Source of the DNA: CATQHB01 sp965262595
GTDB taxonomy: Bacteria > Chloroflexota > Dehalococcoidia > Lucifugimonadales > UBA3495
Length of the DNA: 64,000 nt
Direction: 5' to 3'
Assembly: GCA_965262595.1 (NCBI GenBank)
Contig: OZ253548.1
Span: 2,914,001 to 2,978,000 of the forward strand
Shown here: positions 59,052 through 64,000 of the stretch, piece after piece
Layout: each line of letters starts with the position of its first letter
Position numbering within the stretch: position 1 is the first letter of the stretch
Position numbers and translations under genes: made by a program
The notes under the pieces: generated by a model
Told to the model about the DNA's origin: nothing
The model's database searches: none
Seen by the model: only the letters and a program-made list of their open reading frames with translations

Positions 59052-60041
59052 CTAAGTCCACTGGGCAAAGCCCATAGCGCAGCCGGTGCCGGCAATGGAA
59101 CGGTAACAGGGCACGTAGTCCACCTGCTTCATGTCCAGGTGCTCGGTGGCCCCGGCTACGGCAATCCAGTTGCGGATTTCCGAGTTGCCGGAGTTGAGCT
59201 TTTCCCGGGGAATGGAGCATAGGGCGTCGGCGTCCCGATTTTGCATGGCCTTCAAGACCTGATTATCCAGGTCTTCGTCAATGACAAAGTGGCTCAGACC
59301 GCCGGAGGCTACCACCGCCACCCGGGCGTTCCCCTCCCATTCCGTAACGGCGGCGCGTACCGCCCGGCCCAACTCATAGCAGCGCTGGGGGGTGACCTGG
59401 TTGGGTGGGTAGTAGGTGTTGACCATGATGGGCAGCGAGGGTATGGGCTTCTGATGCAAAATGCGCTGGTAAAGGTAGCCAAAGGCGTGGCCCATACCTT
59501 GCCCCGTCGGAAGGTGACGGGAATGGGCAACGTCAAACTGCCGGTCAACCAGGTATTCAATCAGATGACGGCCCAAATCGGCGGCTACCGGATAGCTAAT
59601 CTCCCGTTCGGGATTCCAGCCCCAGGCATTGGCTTTCCGGTGGGCCGGAGCCGAGTCGGGGACTACCATCGGGATGCTGCCAATAGTATCGCCCCAGTAA
59701 ACCAGCACCGCCGGCATATTTCCTTCGTTGAACAATTCCAACTGGTCGTCGCCCAGCATGATGACAATATCCGGCGCCGATTTTTCCAGCGTGGCGCCGA
59801 GGGTAGCAATCCCCTGTTGGCAAGCATTGTAGCGGGTCTGGAACTTGTCGTCGGTCAGTTCCTTTTCGATGACCGACCGGTCGGTGTTGGATAGCAGCTC
59901 TTCAAAAGAATAGGGCTTGCCGTCGGCGGCCCATAACTCCTGATGCCGCTTGTCGCCTTCACCGTAGGCCCTCCACAAATCGGGCGGGGTGCTCAGTTGC
60001 GGGCTATGGGAAGAACCCAGCCCCAAGACAATCTCTGCCAT
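59052..60041 (-). CDS. LigB-type extradiol ring-cleavage dioxygenase
   Basis: The 329-residue class III extradiol dioxygenase starts MAEIVLGLGSSHSPQL (His12 is the first iron ligand), with further His/Glu in SRHLPTGQGMGHAFG and a C-terminal GGLSHFVIDEDLD. It cleaves catechols, protocatechuate or similar diols. The C-terminal FAQWT-like end suggests a complete protein. It is next to the Rieske gene on the same strand, giving a hydroxylation-then-cleavage order. No alpha (LigA) subunit gene is nearby; it may be a fused or one-subunit type. Confidence 0.92.
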   Translation of the reverse strand: MAEIVLGLGSSHSPQLSTPPDLWRAYGEGDKRHQELWAADGKPYSFEELLSNTDRSVIEKELTDDKFQTRYNACQQGIATLGATLEKSAPDIVIMLGDDQLELFNEGNMPAVLVYWGDTIGSIPMVVPDSAPAHRKANAWGWNPEREISYPVAADLGRHLIEYLVDRQFDVAHSRHLPTGQGMGHAFGYLYQRILHQKPIPSLPIMVNTYYPPNQVTPQRCYELGRAVRAAVTEWEGNARVAVVASGGLSHFVIDEDLDNQVLKAMQNRDADALCSIPREKLNSGNSEIRNWIAVAGATEHLDMKQVDYVPCYRSIAGTGCAMGFAQWT

Positions 60042-60060
60042 AGCTTATCTCCATTTCTTC

Positions 60061-60085
60061 CGTTCTTCCGTTCTTCCGTTCTTCC
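60061..60085. repeat. 8-bp tandem repeat, 3 copies
   Basis: CGTTCTTC is repeated just upstream of the LigB gene's start. Confidence 0.75.
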
Positions 60086-60178
60086 TAGAATTTGCTTGAG
60101 TCTGCGGGAAAGTCCCGAGTTCTGTTATTTGATTAACCACCGGCCCAATATTTGGGTGGCGCAGGAGCCAATTTCGGG

Positions 60179-61885
60179 CTAAACCGAAAGCACCACGTCC
60201 ACCAGCGCGATCCGCCCTTCGTTAACCGCAGCCAGCGCGTTTTGCAGGGCCGATTTAAGCTGCGCCGGGTCTTCCACCCGTACGCCGTAGCCCCCGAAGG
60301 GTTCCACCAATTTGGCGTATTCCGGGCCGGGAATGTGTACCCCGTGCCAGATGTCGGAGCGGGCGGCGTCTCCGTCGGGATAGTAATGCTGGTGGTTGCG
60401 CCGCATTGCCTCGTAGTTTCCGTTGTTGAACACCACGGTGAGGAAAGGCAGGTTGGCTTCTCCGGCCACGCCGAAACTCTGGGTTACCGGGTTATAGAGG
60501 AATCCGCCGTCTCCCATCAGGGCAACTACCGGACGGTCGGGCATTGCCAGCTTGACGCCCAGGGCCAAGCCCAGTCCCTGACCCAAGCCGCCGTTGGGAT
60601 GGAAATAGCTTTGCGGCCGCTCCCATTGGACGTGACGCATAACCTGACCCCGATGGGAAGTGACCTCCTCAACAAAGGCGGTATTGTCGGGCATTACCTC
60701 GCTCAGGGCGGTGCATAGCCAAACCGGGTCAATGGGTTGTTTGGCGCGGGCCGCGGCTTCCACCGCCAGGCGGCTTTCCTCCAGTCGGTTATGCTCCGCC
60801 GTCCAATGCTCCCGCCGTTCCGATATCTTGGCAGCGGACGCGCCCTGGGCCGCTCCGTTGGCTTCCAGGGCTTCGTTCAGCAATTGCAGCGTGATGGTCA
60901 GGTCCCCTTCCACGTACATATCGGCCAGCAGGTTCTGATAAGCCATTTGGCCCTTAAGGGGATTTTCTCCCAGGGCGACAATGGTAGCAGAGGCCGGGCC
61001 GGCATGGGGCGGGTACCAGGGCGACCGGCTCCCCAGCAGCAACACCAGGTCGGACTGGTTAAAGAAGGCTTCCGCATTGCCGCTCAAATACATCGGATGG
61101 CTCTTGGGGAAGTTAGAGTAGGTGGAGGCGCTCTCGATTACCGGAATGGCCATCAACTCGGCCAGCTTGACCAGGTTGGTAAATCCGGATACCTCCTGTC
61201 CCGAACCCTCGGTGATAATCAGGGGTCGGCGGCTGTTGGCAACCAGGTCGGCCAGCCGCTCCAGGGATTCCGCCGCCGGTTGCGTCTTCGGGGCCTGAGC
61301 AACTTGGCGAATCTTTGCCGGAGGCGCCCAGCCGTGAATCATGGTTTCGATGGGAATATCCAGATAGGTTGGGCCCTTGGGCACCCGCTGCGCCATTTCC
61401 CCGGCCCGCACCAACTGTTCATAAAGGGTGTAGGGGCTGGTGGCCTGGCCGCTCCACTTGACAAAGGGATCCACAAAGCGGTTGGGGCCGCCGACCACGC
61501 TCAAATTGCGATACCATTGGCCCTGGGGGTCCAGGTCCGGGTTCTCGCCATAGCTATTAGCCTCGCCGGAACAGACCAGCATCGGCACTTCGCCCAGGTA
61601 GGCGCTGTGGATGCCCACACCGCCCTGCAGCAGACCTACCCCCGCGTGGAGCAGGACGGCTTGCAGCTTGCCGGTCACCCGGGTATAGCCCAATGCCATA
61701 TCCACCGCCAGGGTCTCGTGCCAACAGTTTATGTAGGTGGGGCCGGGTGTTTCGTTGATTTTCTGTCGGGCCAGCGCCTCCCATACCGGCGCCCATTCGG
61801 AGCCGGGAGAGGAGATGATGTAGTCAATACCCAGGTTGCGGAAGGCTTCCAGGATGGCGTCCCCGCCATCTTTTGCTAATGTCAC
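60179..61885 (-). CDS. thiamine diphosphate-dependent enzyme, benzoylformate decarboxylase/acetolactate synthase-like
   Basis: The 568-residue ThDP enzyme has N-terminal SSPGSEWAPVWEAL, the catalytic Glu in INCWHETLAVDMALGYTRVTGK, and the C-terminal ThDP motif GDGGFLYNPVTQSFGVAGEANLPFLTVVFNNGNYEAM (GDG then NN). It fits decarboxylases and carboligases on 2-oxo acids. The start is GTG 61885, 9 bp after GAGGAGG; the TTG at 61903 is less likely. It is minus-strand with the oxygenase genes and could act on their oxo-acid products. Confidence 0.92.
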   Translation of the reverse strand: MTLAKDGGDAILEAFRNLGIDYIISSPGSEWAPVWEALARQKINETPGPTYINCWHETLAVDMALGYTRVTGKLQAVLLHAGVGLLQGGVGIHSAYLGEVPMLVCSGEANSYGENPDLDPQGQWYRNLSVVGGPNRFVDPFVKWSGQATSPYTLYEQLVRAGEMAQRVPKGPTYLDIPIETMIHGWAPPAKIRQVAQAPKTQPAAESLERLADLVANSRRPLIITEGSGQEVSGFTNLVKLAELMAIPVIESASTYSNFPKSHPMYLSGNAEAFFNQSDLVLLLGSRSPWYPPHAGPASATIVALGENPLKGQMAYQNLLADMYVEGDLTITLQLLNEALEANGAAQGASAAKISERREHWTAEHNRLEESRLAVEAAARAKQPIDPVWLCTALSEVMPDNTAFVEEVTSHRGQVMRHVQWERPQSYFHPNGGLGQGLGLALGVKLAMPDRPVVALMGDGGFLYNPVTQSFGVAGEANLPFLTVVFNNGNYEAMRRNHQHYYPDGDAARSDIWHGVHIPGPEYAKLVEPFGGYGVRVEDPAQLKSALQNALAAVNEGRIALVDVVLSV

Positions 61886-61965
61886 GAGAGGTTGCCTCCT
61901 CAAATAAGCTGGGGCGCGTCGGGGATGTTGGGAGAAAAATCGCCCTTCTGTCGGCTGAACCTGGC

Positions 61966-62214
61966 TTATACTCCGCCACTACGAGTAATCAGGGCTACAA
62001 TCACCGCCATTAGGCCAACTACAAGGGTTCCTCCGATGGTTAACATTGTCAAGAACATCTGACGTTGCCCGGCACGGAGTTCTTGTAGTCCGGCATCAAG
62101 GCGGGTGTTAAGTTCCCTTTGCCCGTCCCTCAATTCCTGCAAGGTCGCCGATTGTTCGTCTAATCGCCCTTCAAGTCTGCCCAACCGGGCGCTATCATCG
62201 GTCGCCGTTGTCAT
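61966..62214 (-). CDS. small membrane protein with N-terminal coiled coil
   Basis: The 82-residue protein has a coiled coil in LEGRLDEQSATLQELRDGQRELNTRLDAGLQELRAGQ and one transmembrane helix MFLTMLTIGGTLVVGLMAVIVALI. A short basic tail follows. No enzyme motif. CTGGAGC lies before the ATG. The protein is likely membrane-anchored with the coil in the cytosol. Function unknown; it resembles DUF1640-type or hemolysin XhlA-like small coiled-coil proteins only in layout. Confidence 0.7.
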   Translation of the reverse strand: MTTATDDSARLGRLEGRLDEQSATLQELRDGQRELNTRLDAGLQELRAGQRQMFLTMLTIGGTLVVGLMAVIVALITRSGGV

Positions 62215-62451
62215 TGTTGCTCCAGTTTGGGCCAGTTACCACCCGCCTGGTTAAGGCAGGTTGGGGTTGAGTATAAATATGGTTATAGGTGGTGTCAAAC
62301 GCCGTTTGACACTTCACCTCAGCCCCAAACCCTTTCTCCGGGAGTGAGCCGGGGTGACGGGAAACCGCCCGGTTGTTTATCCGGGCCGGGCGGGATAAAC
62401 TGCCGCTACATTTCGGTTTTGGAATTACATAAAGAATGGAGAGGTGGGAAT

Positions 62452-63657
62452 ATGGCTATTGACGGACAACTGCAAGGAACCTTTGAGCCGCCGGTGCCTT
62501 CTCGGGTTATCTTTGGTCAGGGTAAGGCGGAGGATTTGGGCGCGGAAGTGGACCGGCTGGGAGGCCAGCGGGTTATGGTATTGTCCGGTCGCAGCGTAGC
62601 GGAAAAGACCGATACCGTCCGTCGGGTAACGTCCCTGTTGGGCGACCGCTGCGTGGCGGTCTATTCCAACCTGCCGCAGCGGGCGCCCCTGGCTACGGCG
62701 GTTGAGGCGACCCAAATTGCACTCGACAATAACGTGGATACCCTGGTCGGCGTGGGTGGCAGCACGATATCCGACGCCGCCCGGATGATTGGCGTAATGA
62801 TGGCCGAGGGCATTACCTCCGAGGAGCGGCTGCGGGAAGTGAGCCATGCCGGCGGCGGAAACTTTCAGGCCAACGTCGATCCGGCCCGATTGCCGCGTCA
62901 GGTATCCATTCCCACCACCCTCTCCGCCGGTGAATTCAACATGGGCGGCGGCAATGTGCTGGACGACCGGGCCGGCCACAAAATCCGGGTGCGCTGCCCC
63001 GGCCTCTACGCCCACCTGATTGTCCTGGACCCGGACATGACCGAGGGCACCCCCGATTGGCTCTGGCTTTCCAGCGGCGTCAAGGCCCTGGACCACTGCA
63101 TCGAACGGCTCTACTGCAAGGGCAGCCAACCGGCGACCGACGCCACCTGCCTGAAGGGGGCCGAGCTGCTTTTCAAGTACCTGCCCCAGTCTTCCGAAAG
63201 CCAGAATAACCCGGAGGCGCGGCTGCAATGTCTGGTGGGGGCCTGGCTGTCAATGATGGGCGCGCCCAGCGTCGGCTCTGGGCTGAGTCACGCTATTGGT
63301 CACGTCGTCGGCGTTAAATACAACGTGGGGCATGGCTATACCTCCTGTATTACCCAGCCCTACGTGATGGAGTTTAACCGCCCGGCCTCGGCGGACAAGC
63401 AGGCAATGCTGGCTCGGGCGGCGGGTATCGACACCCGGGGAATGAGCGACGAAATAGCGGCGACGGCGGCGGCCCGGGTGGTGGATGAGTTCATCCTGGG
63501 CTTGGGAATGCCCCACCGCCTGCGGGAGATGGAGATACCCCGGGATGACTTGCCGGCCATTGCCGCGCTCACCCTGGAGGATGGCCCATCCCGCAACAAC
63601 CCGGTCTTGGTGAATAGCCCGGATGAGTTGTTGGGGTTGTTGGAGAAGGCGTGGTAG
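62452..63657 (+). CDS. iron-containing alcohol dehydrogenase, maleylacetate reductase-like
   Basis: The 401-residue group III ADH has the Rossmann start PSRVIFGQGKAEDLG, GVGGSTISDAARMIG, and iron-binding His in HAIGHVVGVKYNVGHGYTSC and SSGVKALDHCIERLY. Maleylacetate reductases carry this pattern and return ring-cleavage products to 3-oxoadipate. Start 62452 follows GAGGTGGG; the frame from 62227 is not used. It is divergent from the minus-strand aromatic genes, with a 260-bp gap. Confidence 0.92.
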   Translation: MAIDGQLQGTFEPPVPSRVIFGQGKAEDLGAEVDRLGGQRVMVLSGRSVAEKTDTVRRVTSLLGDRCVAVYSNLPQRAPLATAVEATQIALDNNVDTLVGVGGSTISDAARMIGVMMAEGITSEERLREVSHAGGGNFQANVDPARLPRQVSIPTTLSAGEFNMGGGNVLDDRAGHKIRVRCPGLYAHLIVLDPDMTEGTPDWLWLSSGVKALDHCIERLYCKGSQPATDATCLKGAELLFKYLPQSSESQNNPEARLQCLVGAWLSMMGAPSVGSGLSHAIGHVVGVKYNVGHGYTSCITQPYVMEFNRPASADKQAMLARAAGIDTRGMSDEIAATAAARVVDEFILGLGMPHRLREMEIPRDDLPAIAALTLEDGPSRNNPVLVNSPDELLGLLEKAW

Positions 63658-63721
63658 GGGGGTGGTCGGGGAATCCGGCGTAAACGCATCTGTAGGAAAT
63701 ACAAAGGGCTAGGAGAGAAAA

Positions 63722-64000
63722 ATGGCAGTTTGGGTAATACGCGGTGGCAAGCACGGGGAACGGGAAGAGGAAGCCCTAGAAAATGGTATGCTGACCATCG
63801 GATGGAATGAACTGGGCGACCTTTCCGGTGTGCAAACCAGAGAGGACGTTAAGTCTACGATCAGTGGCATTAAGCCGTATTTCACTCCGAACCAACTGGG
63901 TACTTATACCGGCCAGATCTGGAACTTCACACGCACGATTCAAACGGGCAACTTGGTTGTTATGCCCCGCAAAGGACAGCCAACAATTGCCATAGGAAAA
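63722..64000 (+). CDS. Mrr-like restriction endonuclease, N-terminal part (runs off window)
   Basis: The 93 visible residues open MAVWVIRGGKHGEREEEALENGMLTIGWNELGDLSGV and continue ISGIKPYFTPNQLGTYTGQIWNFTRTIQTGNLVVMPRKGQPTIAIGK, matching the N-terminal domain of restriction endonuclease-like (Mrr_N/PDDEXK-type) proteins. The catalytic domain is past the window. AGGAGAG precedes the ATG. It could be defence-related; no partner methylase is visible. Confidence 0.78.
   Translation, partial: MAVWVIRGGKHGEREEEALENGMLTIGWNELGDLSGVQTREDVKSTISGIKPYFTPNQLGTYTGQIWNFTRTIQTGNLVVMPRKGQPTIAIGK

Noticed and set aside
1..64000. tRNA, rRNA, riboswitch or prophage
   Set aside because: No TPsiC-type motif with a clover-leaf context, no rRNA-like stretch and no phage genes were recognised by eye; a tRNAscan or Rfam scan was not possible.

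Overview
The window is a high-GC bacterial chromosome segment with a dense gene layout. Gene content points to the Chloroflexota, most likely the SAR202/Dehalococcoidia side. The signs are an expanded set of luciferase-like flavin monooxygenases (five here), a sat-aprB-aprA cluster, Rieske and extradiol dioxygenases, many small alpha/beta hydrolases, and a coaD gene followed by a coiled-coil ATPase-like protein. The lineage is inferred from gene content only; there is no rRNA in the window.

Layout. 0-13 kb: coaD and a coiled-coil protein, a NodB-like deacetylase, a GlcG-like protein, a DUF4349/PKD lipoprotein, two beta-hydroxyacid dehydrogenases, an EamA transporter, an SDR, then the sulfur genes aprA, aprB and sat (minus strand). 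13-21 kb: an AcuC-like deacetylase, the heat-shock genes dnaK, grpE and hspR with a symmetric divergent promoter over a HAIR-like operator, a small zinc-ribbon gene, a one-domain sulfite-oxidase-family enzyme, and selD, which reads through an in-frame UGA. 21-32 kb: mobA, a degenerate NuoF/HndC-like protein, an SsuD-like monooxygenase, a cupin, a TIR-domain protein, VOC and ABM proteins, further oxidoreductases and hydrolases, a HIT protein and a MoaB/MogA protein. 32-49 kb: an NHL protein, a DUF1501/DUF1800 pair, three LLM monooxygenases, a halogenase-like flavoprotein, an SMP-30-like protein, an MDMPI-like protein, a ThuA protein and an amidohydrolase. 49-64 kb: a GIY-YIG nuclease gene bounded by long inverted repeats, a PaaK-like CoA ligase, GH15, an alcohol dehydrogenase, then HpaB-family, Rieske, LigB, ThDP and maleylacetate-reductase-like genes, and the start of an Mrr-like nuclease gene.

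How the genes fit together. Sat and AprBA can turn sulfite plus AMP into sulfate and ATP through APS. An SsuD-like enzyme could release sulfite from sulfonates, and a sulfite-oxidase-family protein is nearby, so sulfur oxidation linked to organosulfur use is a coherent reading. The 54-64 kb genes fit hydroxylation, ring cleavage and lower-pathway reduction of aromatic compounds. selD, mobA and moaB show selenium and molybdenum cofactor use.

Repeats are prominent. They include a ~152-bp MITE-like family with IS5-like ends (six full or partial copies), a second repeat family in which it is nested, a 457-bp GIY-YIG element, and many 6-16 bp tandem repeats. The tandem repeats that lie inside genes have periods that are multiples of three. 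No rRNA, tRNA, CRISPR array or prophage was recognised.
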